The notes below the pieces were generated by a model. The model did not search any database. It saw only the letters and a program-made list of their open reading frames with translations, and was not told the DNA's origin. This document shows positions 25,161 through 34,001 of a stretch of DNA of 43,515 bases, piece after piece. The position numbers and the translations under genes were made by a program. The stretch spans positions 1 through 43,515 of the forward strand of contig DATHMF010000041.1 in assembly GCA_035487355.1 (NCBI GenBank), given 5' to 3'. Source of the DNA: Terriglobales bacterium. Its GTDB lineage: Bacteria; Acidobacteriota; Terriglobia; Terriglobales; Acidobacteriaceae. Position 1 is the first letter of the stretch, and every line of letters begins with the position of its first letter.

Positions 25161-26603
25161 ATGGACTACCACGCCATGCAGAAGCCGTCACTCATTGCCT
25201 CGACGATCACCAAATTGTCAGCGGCGGAAATGGCGCGTTTGATCCGCCGAAAGCAACTTTCACCTGCTGAAGTCGTTGAGGCGCATCTTGAGCGCATCGA
25301 ACAGCTCAATCCCAAGATCAACGCTTTTGCCTGCCTGAATATTGAACAGGCACGGGTGGAGGCGCGCCGCGCAGAAACGGCCCTTATGCAAGGCGTGCAA
25401 TCCAGGCCCTTGCTAGGTGTACCGGTCAGCATCAAATCTTGCGTTGACGTCAAGGGTCTGCGCTGTGAGGCAGGAAGCCGTTTGCGCGATGGCTATGTTG
25501 CCGCCGAAGACGCTACGCTGGTTGCACGACTCAAGCATGCGGGAGCCATTGTGCTGGGCAATACCAGCACCCCTGAGGTGCTGATGGCTTATCACACTGA
25601 AAACGAACTGCAAGGACGAACTAATAATCCATGGGACTTGGCACGCACGCCTGGCGGTTCCAGCGGAGGAGAGGCGGCCGCTATTTCAGCTTGTATGTCG
25701 GCTGCGGGAATTGGCAGCGATGGTGGAGGTTCGATCCGCGTGCCAGCGCACTTCTCCGGCATCTGCGGACTCAAGCCCACACCTGGCCAAATCCCCGCCA
25801 CCGGCCATTATCCGCCGTGTGGCGGACCGTTTTCGTTGATCGGGGTTGTAGGCCCAATGGCGCGGACCGTCGAAGACCTGCGATTGCTGTTTGAAGTAAC
25901 GGCTGGTTACGATCCAGGAGACCCTGCCTCCGTACCCGTGGCTCTAGAGCTTGCAGATCAACTTCAGGCAAACAAGCTGCGTATTGGCTTTTACGAAGAT
26001 GACGGATTCAGCCCACCTACACCTGAAACCCGCGCTGCCGTTCACGCCGCCGCTCGAGCACTAAAAGAAGCAGGGTTCACGGTTGAACCCTTCCGCCCAG
26101 AGGGACTCGATCGCGCGCGCGAACTATGGTTTGTGATTTTTGTGGAAGCCAGCGCGTTAGTCTTAAACCCGATGGTCAAGGGCCGCGAAAACGAAATCAG
26201 CGACAATACGAAAGAATTTCTTGCTTTGGCGGCCCTGCAACCCCCGCTCAGCGGTGACCGGCTATTACACACATTGATTGAACGAGACCAAGTGCGATTT
26301 CGTGTGCTGACGCAGATGGAAACATTTCCTATTCTGCTGGCGCCTGTCTGCTCGATTCCTGCGTTTCGCCACGAAGATGCCGGATGGGGCACGAGCCACG
26401 CTGCCGACTACCTGCGCACTATGACGTATTGCCAGCATTACAACCTGCTGGGCAACCCTGCGGCGGTCGTGCCGGTTGGAAAATCTCCTGAAGGACTACC
26501 GATTGGGGTTCAGATCATCGGACGTCCGTACAAAGAGAGCGAGGTGCTGGCGGTCGCCGCTGTCTTGGACAAGCAATTCGGATGGAAAGAACCACCGTTA
26601 TAA
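25161..26603 (+). CDS. Amidase-signature family hydrolase
   Basis: A 480-residue amidase related to GatA and fatty-acid amide hydrolase. The Ser-cisSer-Lys triad is intact: Lys92 (VPVSIKSC), cis-Ser167 in TPGGSSGGEAAA and nucleophile Ser191 in GSDGGGSIRVPA. GatA-type sequence GLKPTPGQ follows. No gatB or gatC gene is adjacent and the C-terminal half is unlike GatA, so this is a stand-alone amidase, possibly acting on aryl or acyl amides. The substrate cannot be told. ATG 25161 has a weak ribosome site; Met6 (25176) is an alternative. No signal peptide. Confidence 0.92.
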   Translation: MDYHAMQKPSLIASTITKLSAAEMARLIRRKQLSPAEVVEAHLERIEQLNPKINAFACLNIEQARVEARRAETALMQGVQSRPLLGVPVSIKSCVDVKGLRCEAGSRLRDGYVAAEDATLVARLKHAGAIVLGNTSTPEVLMAYHTENELQGRTNNPWDLARTPGGSSGGEAAAISACMSAAGIGSDGGGSIRVPAHFSGICGLKPTPGQIPATGHYPPCGGPFSLIGVVGPMARTVEDLRLLFEVTAGYDPGDPASVPVALELADQLQANKLRIGFYEDDGFSPPTPETRAAVHAAARALKEAGFTVEPFRPEGLDRARELWFVIFVEASALVLNPMVKGRENEISDNTKEFLALAALQPPLSGDRLLHTLIERDQVRFRVLTQMETFPILLAPVCSIPAFRHEDAGWGTSHAADYLRTMTYCQHYNLLGNPAAVVPVGKSPEGLPIGVQIIGRPYKESEVLAVAAVLDKQFGWKEPPL

Positions 26604-26636
26604 ACTACAGCGTGCGTTCACCACTGGTCTGAGAGA

Positions 26637-27758
26637 ATGTACCCGATGCTTACCGCCTCGCAAATTGCCGTTCAGGAAATAGACTGGTCTGGGTTTCTTC
26701 ATCGTCCAGCATGGCCTTCCCGTGTCTCTGACTGGAGTGAACTTATTACCGGAAAGACGATCTTGATTACAGGTGCAGGTGGTTCCATTGGCTCCTCCCT
26801 TGCTCTCCTGCTGATGGCCGGGCCTTCACACAATCTCATTTTCCTTGACCGGTCAAAGGACCATCTGGATCTCCTATATAAAAGATACAAACAACGGGAT
26901 ATTACCCTCCCGGAAGTCTGGTTCATCCAGGGAGACATTTCTGATCAGGTTCTGCTGGAAGAAATATTCACCAGGCATCAACCTCATGTTATTTTCCATG
27001 CCGCCGCGCTCAAGCACCTCGTGCCGCTTGAATCAGATCCTTTTGCAGCTCTTGAAAACAACACTTTGGGGACCGCGGAACTCCTGCAGATCGCCGCGCG
27101 CTTTAACGTTGAACATTTTGTGAACATTTCCACCGACAAGGCGGTCAACCCCACCAGTGTCTTAGGAGTCTCAAAACGGATTGCCGAACTTTTTTTGCTG
27201 GCACACAAACAGACAGAAGTGCGAATTACATCTCTACGGCTGGGAAATGTGCTGGGAAGTTCCGGCAGCGTCGCTTCCATTTTTTTGCGGCATCTGCAAG
27301 AGCGACTGCCTCTGGAAATAACCCATTCGGATGCATCGAGATACTTTCTCACTATGCATGAGGGAGCATCATTTTTGCTTCAATCTCTGGCACTCCGAAA
27401 CTCCCGGCTGCTGCTTCCGGAAATGGGTGCGCCCAGAAAAATTATCGAGCTAGCCGGCTTTTTGCAACGTTGGTTTGATGTTGAAAATCACAACAGGCCG
27501 ATGATCTCTATCGGTTTGAGAGATGGAGAAAAATTGTGCGAGCAGATTACCTATGATTTCGAATACCTCAAAACCACGGAACTGGCCCAAGTGTATGAGG
27601 TTTGCGGTACTACCCTCGATCCGGAACTCTTTATGCACGATGTAGTCCAGTTGCGGAAGCTGGTAGTGGCACGCCGAAAAAACGGCCTGCTCGAATTGCT
27701 GCTCAAGCTCGTTCCCGAATTCCACCCTAGTTCAACTTTGGTGCGGTATCTTGTCTGA
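26637..27758 (+). CDS. CapD/PseB-type nucleotide-sugar 4,6-dehydratase
   Basis: Soluble SDR-fold protein of the polysaccharide-biosynthesis (CapD/FlaA1) family, 373 residues. It has the NAD site GAGGSIGS, the FHAAALKHLVPLE segment and STDKAVNPTSVLGVSKR. The catalytic tyrosine of FlaA1/PseB (LYGATK) is replaced by leucine, as long CapD/WbpM enzymes have methionine there. Those proteins are membrane-bound with four helices, whereas this one has no membrane part. Likely reaction: 4,6-dehydration of UDP-GlcNAc, the first step towards diamino sugars. It opens a cassette with the next two genes; the gap to the second is eight bases. ATG 26637 or 26646 could be the start. Confidence 0.88.
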   Translation: MYPMLTASQIAVQEIDWSGFLHRPAWPSRVSDWSELITGKTILITGAGGSIGSSLALLLMAGPSHNLIFLDRSKDHLDLLYKRYKQRDITLPEVWFIQGDISDQVLLEEIFTRHQPHVIFHAAALKHLVPLESDPFAALENNTLGTAELLQIAARFNVEHFVNISTDKAVNPTSVLGVSKRIAELFLLAHKQTEVRITSLRLGNVLGSSGSVASIFLRHLQERLPLEITHSDASRYFLTMHEGASFLLQSLALRNSRLLLPEMGAPRKIIELAGFLQRWFDVENHNRPMISIGLRDGEKLCEQITYDFEYLKTTELAQVYEVCGTTLDPELFMHDVVQLRKLVVARRKNGLLELLLKLVPEFHPSSTLVRYLV

Positions 27759-27766
27759 GACCTGAA

Positions 27767-28924
27767 ATGAAACGAAAAATCACAGTTGTGACGAGTTCAC
27801 GCGCCGATTATTCCCATCTGTACTGGGTCTTTCGAGAACTCGCGAAAAAACCGGATGTTGAGCTTACTGTCGTGGCCATGGGGTCGCATCTTTCTCCAGA
27901 ATTCGGCAATACTTTGAGTAATATCACCGCAGATGGTTTCCTTACCGAAAACATTGAATGTTTGTTGAGTTCCGATAGCGACGTGGGAATGGCCAAGACG
28001 ATCGGGCTGGCGACTCTTGGCTTGGCCGACTATTTCGCAAGGCTCCGCCCCGACCTGCTTCTCTTGATCGCCGACCGTTACGAAATGCTGGCTCCGGCGT
28101 CGGTTGCCTTGGCCTTGCGCATTCCCATTGTTCATATTGAAGGCGGCGACGTCAGCCTTGGCGCCATTGACGATGCCGTGCGAAACGCTCTTACGAAATT
28201 GAGCCACATACATCTGACTGCGACTGAAACGTCCAGAAAAAGAGTCATCAGCATGGGCGAAGAGGCCTGGCGCGTGCATGTCGTAGGCAGCCCGTCACTG
28301 GACCACATTACAAAGGGAGTTCTGCTGACCCGCGCAGAAGTCGAAAATCGGTTGGGAATTCCCCTCGACGGAAGCACCGTTGCCGTAATTTACCATCCCG
28401 TTACTATCTTGCGCGATCCTGTTTGCGAGGCCGATGAGCTCTTTGCGGCCCTGCAGCGGCTTCCCCAGAAATTGTTATTTATCAGTCCCAATGCAGACGC
28501 CGGCAGCCGTGAGCTTCTTCAACGAATTCACAGATTCATTGCATCACGGCCTGATGACAGGTTCGTCACAAACATAGACCATGTCACTTATTTGAGTTTG
28601 CTGCAGTTTCTCACTGCCATGGTTGGGAATTCCAGCAGCGGAATCATGGAAGCTGCATCTTTCAAACTGCCTGCAGTCAATGTCGGCATACGCGAAAAAG
28701 GCCGTGAGCACGGTAACAACGTTCTCGATTGTGCCCCCGGCCGGGATGAGATAGAAAGGGCTGTTCATGTCGCGCTTTCCGACAATTTTCGTGCTTCCTT
28801 GCGCGACTTAACGAATCCTTACGGTGACGGACATTCCTCAGAAAAGATCGCTCAAATCCTTTCGACAGTTTCCTTATCAGAATCCCTCCTGATGAAAGAA
28901 CCTGTGCCAATTCGCTGCGATTGA
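27767..28924 (+). CDS. neuC: UDP-N-acetylglucosamine 2-epimerase, hydrolysing (NeuC/LegG-like)
   Basis: A 385-residue GT-B-fold enzyme. The opening ITVVTSSRADYSHLYWVFREL matches the NeuC/LegG signature. IADRYEMLAPASVALALRIPIVHIEGGDVS is split around the family's D-R and H-x-E-G-G-D residues, and VGNSSSGIMEAASFKLPAVNVGIRE is near the end. NeuC hydrolyses UDP-GlcNAc to ManNAc; LegG does the same for the 2,4-diacetamido sugar in legionaminate synthesis. With a 4,6-dehydratase before it and an aminotransferase after it, the LegG role is favoured. The aminotransferase gene overlaps or starts six bases later. Confidence 0.92.
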   Translation: MKRKITVVTSSRADYSHLYWVFRELAKKPDVELTVVAMGSHLSPEFGNTLSNITADGFLTENIECLLSSDSDVGMAKTIGLATLGLADYFARLRPDLLLLIADRYEMLAPASVALALRIPIVHIEGGDVSLGAIDDAVRNALTKLSHIHLTATETSRKRVISMGEEAWRVHVVGSPSLDHITKGVLLTRAEVENRLGIPLDGSTVAVIYHPVTILRDPVCEADELFAALQRLPQKLLFISPNADAGSRELLQRIHRFIASRPDDRFVTNIDHVTYLSLLQFLTAMVGNSSSGIMEAASFKLPAVNVGIREKGREHGNNVLDCAPGRDEIERAVHVALSDNFRASLRDLTNPYGDGHSSEKIAQILSTVSLSESLLMKEPVPIRCD

Positions 28925-28929
28925 ATACC

Positions 28930-30069
28930 ATGAGGATACCTCTCGCAAAGCCGGAAATCCTGGAATCGGATATTGCCGCGGTTGTCGAAGTTTTGCGCTC
29001 ATCCCGCCTGAGCCAGGGCCCCGTTATGCCGGCATTTGAAGAAGCGCTTGCCGCTTATCTGGGGGTCTCACATGCGGTCGTCGTAAATTCCGGCACCAGT
29101 GCGCTTCAGCTTGCCCTGCGGACCCTGGGCATCAAGGAAGGCGACGAGGTGATTTTGCCCTCTTTCAGTTTCATGGCGGTCACAAATGCGGTCCTCAACG
29201 AAAGAGCGGTACCGGTCTTCGTCGATATTCGCCCAAATACGTTCAATATTGACCCTGCCAAACTCGGAGCGGCTCTCAGCGCGAGAACCAAGGCCATCAT
29301 TGTGGCCCACACCTTTGGCTATCCTGCCCAGGCCGGTGAGATTGTTGATTTTGCCCGGCATCACTCTCTTTACGTAATTGAAGATGCCTGTGAGGCAATC
29401 GGGGCCGAGATCAACGGCAGAAAAACCGGCACGCTGGGCGACATTGGAATCTTCGCTTTTTATCCCAATAAACAGATGACTACGGGTGAAGGCGGAGCCC
29501 TGGTCACCAATTCAGCAGCGTGCGCGGAGACGTTTCGACGCTTGCGTAATCAGGGGCGGCAACCTTCGCGGGAATGGTTCCAACATATCGAAGCCGGATA
29601 TAGCTACAGGCTTTCAGAGATAAACTGCGCGCTTGGCCTGCAACAGCTTTCGAGAATAGAGCAGACCCTAAGCACGCGTGAAGCGCTCGCCAGAAGCTAC
29701 GAGAACAGGCTCAGAAGCAATGCGAGTCTTACGCTTTACACCAAAGAATCAAAAGACCAACGAATCAGTTGGTTCACCTATCCAATACTTCTTGCAAAAG
29801 GTTTTCACCAGCGCGACCGTGACGATATATGGGAAAGATTGAAGCAGGGCGGAATCGAGTGTGGACGATATTTTCCCCCTGCACATTTGCAGCCCGTCAT
29901 GCGCGTCTTCCCTTTTCGCTGCGGAGACCTCTCCCAAACTGTTTCCATCGCCGAAAGATTGCTCTGCCTGCCTTTCTTCAATTCGCTGGACGAAAATCAA
30001 ATTGAATACGTCTGCGCCTCTCTCAACGAAGCACTGTCTCATCAGACTTCGCCCGGAGGCGAGGCTTAG
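28930..30069 (+). CDS. DegT/DnrJ/EryC1/StrS-family sugar aminotransferase
   Basis: PLP-dependent aminotransferase (379 residues) that installs an amino group on a keto-sugar nucleotide. Visible: NSGTSALQLALRTLGI phosphate cup, PSFSFMAVTNAVL, EDACEAIGAE with the PLP-ring Asp, and FYPNKQMTTGEGG with the Schiff-base lysine (184 counting from the TTG at 28921). YSYRLSEINCALGLQQL completes the family pattern. ATG 28930 is preferred to TTG 28921, which would overlap neuC by four bases. With the dehydratase it would make a 4-amino-4,6-dideoxy sugar (PseC/LegC/PglE type). The gene ends a few bases from a broken methyltransferase. Confidence 0.93.
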   Translation: MRIPLAKPEILESDIAAVVEVLRSSRLSQGPVMPAFEEALAAYLGVSHAVVVNSGTSALQLALRTLGIKEGDEVILPSFSFMAVTNAVLNERAVPVFVDIRPNTFNIDPAKLGAALSARTKAIIVAHTFGYPAQAGEIVDFARHHSLYVIEDACEAIGAEINGRKTGTLGDIGIFAFYPNKQMTTGEGGALVTNSAACAETFRRLRNQGRQPSREWFQHIEAGYSYRLSEINCALGLQQLSRIEQTLSTREALARSYENRLRSNASLTLYTKESKDQRISWFTYPILLAKGFHQRDRDDIWERLKQGGIECGRYFPPAHLQPVMRVFPFRCGDLSQTVSIAERLLCLPFFNSLDENQIEYVCASLNEALSHQTSPGGEA

Positions 30070-30074
30070 GCTAC

Positions 30075-30298
30075 CAGTTGATACAGAAGATTTCCGAAGA
30101 GTGGCGACTTGCATGGCGGCCTCGGCAATGCGCAAGATGCGAGTGCCTTCCGGCGCCGACATCCAGCAGAGACTCGGCGCTCTGAATGTGCGAAATTACA
30201 ACCTCTTCAATTTTCCTTAGATACTCTCGTCGGCTCTCCAGCAAGGACTCATAGCACGAAGCCAAAATGTTGGATTCTTCGTCTCTATGGAAAGGCAT
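30075..30298 (-). pseudogene. Truncated, frameshifted SAM methyltransferase remnant
   Basis: Minus-strand frame from ATG 30298 reads YESLLESRREYLRKIEEVV then SLLDVGAG, the motif I region of a class I methyltransferase. The frame slips by one base directly after motif I. The shifted frame continues GTRILRIAEAA, as such proteins do. The similarity ends near the stop of the aminotransferase, so only about 75 N-terminal codons survive. It looks like a gene cut by a recombination junction. The slipped base and the missing body both argue against function. Confidence 0.65.
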
Positions 30299-30321
30299 GG
30301 CCTGGCGCAGGGATTCAGATT

Positions 30322-30365
30322 ACAAAAAACCGGCCTGCAGGTAAAGCAAGCGCTATTACCTGCAG
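30322..30365 (-). terminator. Rho-independent terminator of the TonB receptor gene
   Basis: CTGCAGGTAA (30335-30344) and TTACCTGCAG (30356-30365) form a perfect ten-base stem with an 11-base loop. On the minus strand GCCGG and then TTTTTTG follow. It lies 44 bases after the receptor stop codon. Confidence 0.8.
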
Positions 30366-30408
30366 AACGAATACCTATTCAATCGCAACTTTCGCGGCAC
30401 TGTTTGTC

Positions 30409-33400
30409 CTAGAAAGAAACCCTTGCGCTCAACTGAATTTGCCGGCCCGGTGTTGTGGCTTCTGTAATCGTGCCAAATTGCGGTGTATTCACGAAACGAT
30501 CTGGCGTGCCAAGATTCGTATGGTTAAGCGCATTGAAGAACTCGCTGCGGAACTGAAACTTCGTTTTCTCTCCCAGGTTGAAATCGCGGACCACGGCAAA
30601 ATCAAGTGTCTGCAGGCCAGGGCCATAGACCGAGTTCCGGCCAACGTTTCCAAAAGCGAAAGCCGGGGGCGCAGTGAAAGCGGCTGTATTAAACCAACCA
30701 CTCGCTGTGCGCGTTCCGGGCACGAAGATCGGCTGGCCCGTGGCGTTGGCGCGAATTGGGTTCTCGCCCAACACGGTGCCGGAATTGGCCGTGTCACCAA
30801 ACACGGAAATGGTAAACGGAAACCCTGTCTGTATCTGGTAAAGAGTTGAGAAATGCCAGTCCTTTGTAGCTGCCTGCAATATGTTGTTGGAATGCAGGGT
30901 AGGAATGTCATAAACCGCGCTGAGTGCGAAACGGTGGCGCACATCGCAGGCCGGACCTTTTTCCGCAGTCAGATTGCTGTTGTTCTGCGGAATGGACGAT
31001 TCAAACATGGGCGAGCGAAAGTCAGGTGCATTGCTCAGGCTTTTAGACCACGTGTAGTTGGCGAGGAAGGTCAATCCGCGCGCGTAGCGGCGGCGGACAT
31101 TGACGTAACCGGCGTCATACCAACTCTGCGCTGTGTTCTCCAGTAAGTTGATCGTGCTCACCGGGAAAGTCGTGCTGATTGCGTTCACGCCTGGTGGCAG
31201 AATAGTCCCGGGCACGAAGCTGATCGTCTTGAAAGGACGCCGCGGCCCAATGGGCCCCGGCCCCGGCGGAGCATTGTTGATCAGATGCGCGCGTTGCAGG
31301 TGCACGCCGTGGTTCCCAAGGTATCCCAGTTCCAGCGTTGTCTGGCGTCCTATGCTTTTCTCCACCGAAAGGCTCCACTGCTCGATGTATTGTGAAGGTG
31401 CGTGCGGGTCCATGGAGGTGAAACTGACCGTGGTCTTTCCCAGCACAGGCGGCCCGAAGTTAAAGCCCGACGCGATGAGCGTGGCCGGAGGAATAAAATT
31501 GTCGCTCTGCTGGGTTTCCGGGAAAACGTTCGGAACGTTGTGGCGTTGGTTGCACCAGGTATTCATATCCACGGGCGTAAAGAAAATACCGAATGAAGTG
31601 TGGAGCACCAAACCCATTTTGGGAATAGCTTGTGAAATGCCCATCCGCGGGGCGAAGTTATGGGGATTCGGATATTTCAGGCTGCCGGGAAAGCCTTGCT
31701 GCCCGCCTATAAAGGCGCTGGGAACACCATTCTGGAAAATGAGGTTGGAGTTGGTGAACTTGATATCCACCAGTGGATTCATGTACTCGTAGCGAAGGCC
31801 CATCTCCACCGTGGTTGTGTGCGTCAGTTGGAAGCTGTCTTGCACGTAAGCATCCGCATACCACTGGCGAAGTTGCATTTGCGGAATGCCCGCCTGGCGT
31901 TGTTTCACTGCCGGCAACCCAAGCAGGAAGCTGGCAAGGGCCGAACCGGTGTTGTCATTGGTGGCGGTTTGCGATGTGTAGCCGTTCGTGAACTGGTAGT
32001 AACCGCGGTTCTGAAAAAATCCCCACATCGGCCAAATATAGCGGCGGTAGCTGCCGCCGAACTTCAGGGCATGGCGTCCGCGTTGCCAGCTCAACTGCTC
32101 GCGTCCCTCGATGATCGTGTCCCAGGAATGCACGGGCGTCGCGGCATATGTGTCACCCATGGGAGAGAAGCCCTGGACATTGAAATACGGTGCCCCGAAG
32201 GCCCCCGCGCCGCCAAAACCAACGCCTTGAATACCAAGCTGGGTCACGATGTCGTTCACGTTGGCGTTCTGTTCAGTGCGGTCCATGGAAAGTCTGGAGA
32301 CCGTGATCGCGGCCATGTTCACCATTCTGGGGCTGATGACCCGGTTCCAGGCAACACTGCCATTCTGGGAAAAATTGTCGTGATTGGAGCCGAAGCCAGG
32401 CAGGTTCTCTGGCGTGAATCCGTTTTCGGCGCTCAGTGAATACCGCGCAGTAAGGCTATCGCCCCCGTCGAAGATATGATCGACCCGGGCTGTTCCCTGA
32501 TTGGTAATGTGGAGTTCGTTGCGCACGTCGGTGAAATTGTTGCAGTCGGTACCCGTCCCCACCAAGGTGGGCGCTCCCATCATCGTCATCCCGCAACCCG
32601 ACATGGCCATCATCCCCATTCCCATATCGCCATTAGGATTGGGCACGTATTTCTGCAGAAACATCTGGGCGGCAGGGTTGATGAGGTTCTGTGGGATCAC
32701 GTTGTCGGGGAAAGGATCACGGATAATTTGCGGGTTGCTGGGGCTAATCGGCTTGGAAGGATTGAAGCTGGGATTTGGATGAGCGCTGAAAGGGTTGTAA
32801 ATCGTTGTGCCACTCATGCTGAAATCCCCGCTCGCTTCCATCATCGTAGGGACGGTATCAATCATCGTATCGGCCATGGCATGGCGAAAACCTTCAAAGT
32901 TTGCGAAAAAGAAGGTCTTTTGGTGGCCGATGGGACCGCCGAGAGAACCGCCAAAATTATTTTGCACGAGATGGTTGCTGCCCATGGCGTTAAATGTGTG
33001 TGCGTCCATCGCGCCGTTCCGCAGAAATTCATATACGGTTCCGTGTAAATGGTTCGAACCGGAACGCGTCACGATGTTCACTTGCCCGCCGCCAGCCCCT
33101 CCCATTTCAGCGGAGTAACTTCCCGTCTGTACCTTGAATTCCTGCACGGCATCGGGAACAGGACTCAAGTTCAACGTGTTGAACGTGGGATCGGTGTCGG
33201 TGACTCCATCCAGCAGAAAGTAATTTGCGTTAGGCCGGTTGCCGCCAACGCTGACCGCCGAGCGTTGTCCCGGACGCCAATACAGCGGATTCATATCACC
33301 GGCCTGCGCGCCATGACTTACGTGTGCGCCCGGCACGGTCAGCACCAGATCAATGAGCATGCGGCCGTTGAGTGGCAGTTCCCGTACCGACCGCGGCTCG

Positions 33401-33795
33401 ACCACTTCGCCCAGGCTGGCGTCAGTTGTCTTGAGTACCTCCCTGGCGGTCACTTCGAGTGACTCCTTAACCGGCTCGATCGTCAGGGCAGCGTTGATCG
33501 TCATTTTTTGCGCCACTTCCAGCCGCACAGTTTTGGTCAGCGGCGCAAATCCATGTGCCGTCACCTTCATCGTGTACTCATCAGGCGAGAGACCGGAGAC
33601 TTCGAAAAGACCTTGCTGGTTGCTGAGTACGCGGCGGATCGCCCCCGTACTTGACGCTGCCAGCTCGATGGTCGCGCCCGCGACAGAACGAGACTCAGGA
33701 TCGGTCACGCTGCCGTTAAGTACGGCGTAATTGCTTTGACCCAAAGCCGAAAGAGACACGATCAGGAGCCCGAACAGAAGTAGTTTTTGAAACAC
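30409..33795 (-). CDS. TonB-dependent receptor, Oar-like, with Met-rich segment
   Basis: A 1,128-residue outer-membrane protein. A signal peptide (LLLFGLLIVSLSALGQS) is followed by a carboxypeptidase-regulatory-like beta domain (about 25-108, LNGSVTDPESRSVAGATIEL), a plug (about 115-250, with SVGGNRPNANYFLLDGV and MGGAGGGQVNIVTRSG) and a long barrel ending in the usual aromatic SARVSF. Residues about 389-405 hold a Met/Cys-rich loop (MGMGMMAMSGCGMTMM) unlike the rest of the barrel, suggesting copper or another soft metal as ligand. Oar-like receptors take up large ligands or secrete proteins; the substrate is unknown. The start is GTG 33795 with GAGAGG five bases upstream. The promoter block is shared with the thioredoxin gene. 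Confidence 0.93.
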   Translation of the reverse strand: MFQKLLLFGLLIVSLSALGQSNYAVLNGSVTDPESRSVAGATIELAASSTGAIRRVLSNQQGLFEVSGLSPDEYTMKVTAHGFAPLTKTVRLEVAQKMTINAALTIEPVKESLEVTAREVLKTTDASLGEVVEPRSVRELPLNGRMLIDLVLTVPGAHVSHGAQAGDMNPLYWRPGQRSAVSVGGNRPNANYFLLDGVTDTDPTFNTLNLSPVPDAVQEFKVQTGSYSAEMGGAGGGQVNIVTRSGSNHLHGTVYEFLRNGAMDAHTFNAMGSNHLVQNNFGGSLGGPIGHQKTFFFANFEGFRHAMADTMIDTVPTMMEASGDFSMSGTTIYNPFSAHPNPSFNPSKPISPSNPQIIRDPFPDNVIPQNLINPAAQMFLQKYVPNPNGDMGMGMMAMSGCGMTMMGAPTLVGTGTDCNNFTDVRNELHITNQGTARVDHIFDGGDSLTARYSLSAENGFTPENLPGFGSNHDNFSQNGSVAWNRVISPRMVNMAAITVSRLSMDRTEQNANVNDIVTQLGIQGVGFGGAGAFGAPYFNVQGFSPMGDTYAATPVHSWDTIIEGREQLSWQRGRHALKFGGSYRRYIWPMWGFFQNRGYYQFTNGYTSQTATNDNTGSALASFLLGLPAVKQRQAGIPQMQLRQWYADAYVQDSFQLTHTTTVEMGLRYEYMNPLVDIKFTNSNLIFQNGVPSAFIGGQQGFPGSLKYPNPHNFAPRMGISQAIPKMGLVLHTSFGIFFTPVDMNTWCNQRHNVPNVFPETQQSDNFIPPATLIASGFNFGPPVLGKTTVSFTSMDPHAPSQYIEQWSLSVEKSIGRQTTLELGYLGNHGVHLQRAHLINNAPPGPGPIGPRRPFKTISFVPGTILPPGVNAISTTFPVSTINLLENTAQSWYDAGYVNVRRRYARGLTFLANYTWSKSLSNAPDFRSPMFESSIPQNNSNLTAEKGPACDVRHRFALSAVYDIPTLHSNNILQAATKDWHFSTLYQIQTGFPFTISVFGDTANSGTVLGENPIRANATGQPIFVPGTRTASGWFNTAAFTAPPAFAFGNVGRNSVYGPGLQTLDFAVVRDFNLGEKTKFQFRSEFFNALNHTNLGTPDRFVNTPQFGTITEATTPGRQIQLSARVSF

Positions 33796-33842
33796 GGCAA
33801 CCTCTCAATTGAAATTTCTTGTGCAACTAGGATGAAGGCATG

Positions 33843-33957
33843 TTTGTCGTTGATCCTGAATGCTGTACCCAGGCGCGCCAAAGGCACCGAGTTCCGGAAG
33901 TGTAAAGAACACGATGGAGAAGGACAATAGTATAAAAAGACTAGTGGGTCTCTGTTT
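33843..33957 (-). repeat. Promoter-leader block, copy 1 (before TonB receptor)
   Basis: 115-base segment matching 35787-35901 at 108 positions by my own alignment, both in the same orientation and both immediately upstream of a minus-strand gene. It includes the TAGTAT dyad. A short open frame (LLSFSI.FFTLPELGAF) is kept in both copies. Confidence 0.85.
33928..33943. promoter_or_regulatory. Dyad operator candidate before the TonB receptor
   Basis: TAGTATAAAAAGACTA: six-base arms around AAAA with one mismatch from the perfect copy at 40707. On the minus strand it contains TATACT, a good -10 hexamer, so a bound protein would cover the promoter. Confidence 0.6.
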
Positions 33958-34001
33958 ACAACCAGCCGGGGACTTTTGCGTGAGGTCCGCGGATCCCGCT
34001 C

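Noticed and set aside
25161..26603. GatA subunit of the tRNA amidotransferase
   Set aside because: The amidase core fits, but there are no gatB/gatC neighbours and the C-terminal half differs, so a stand-alone amidase is the better call.
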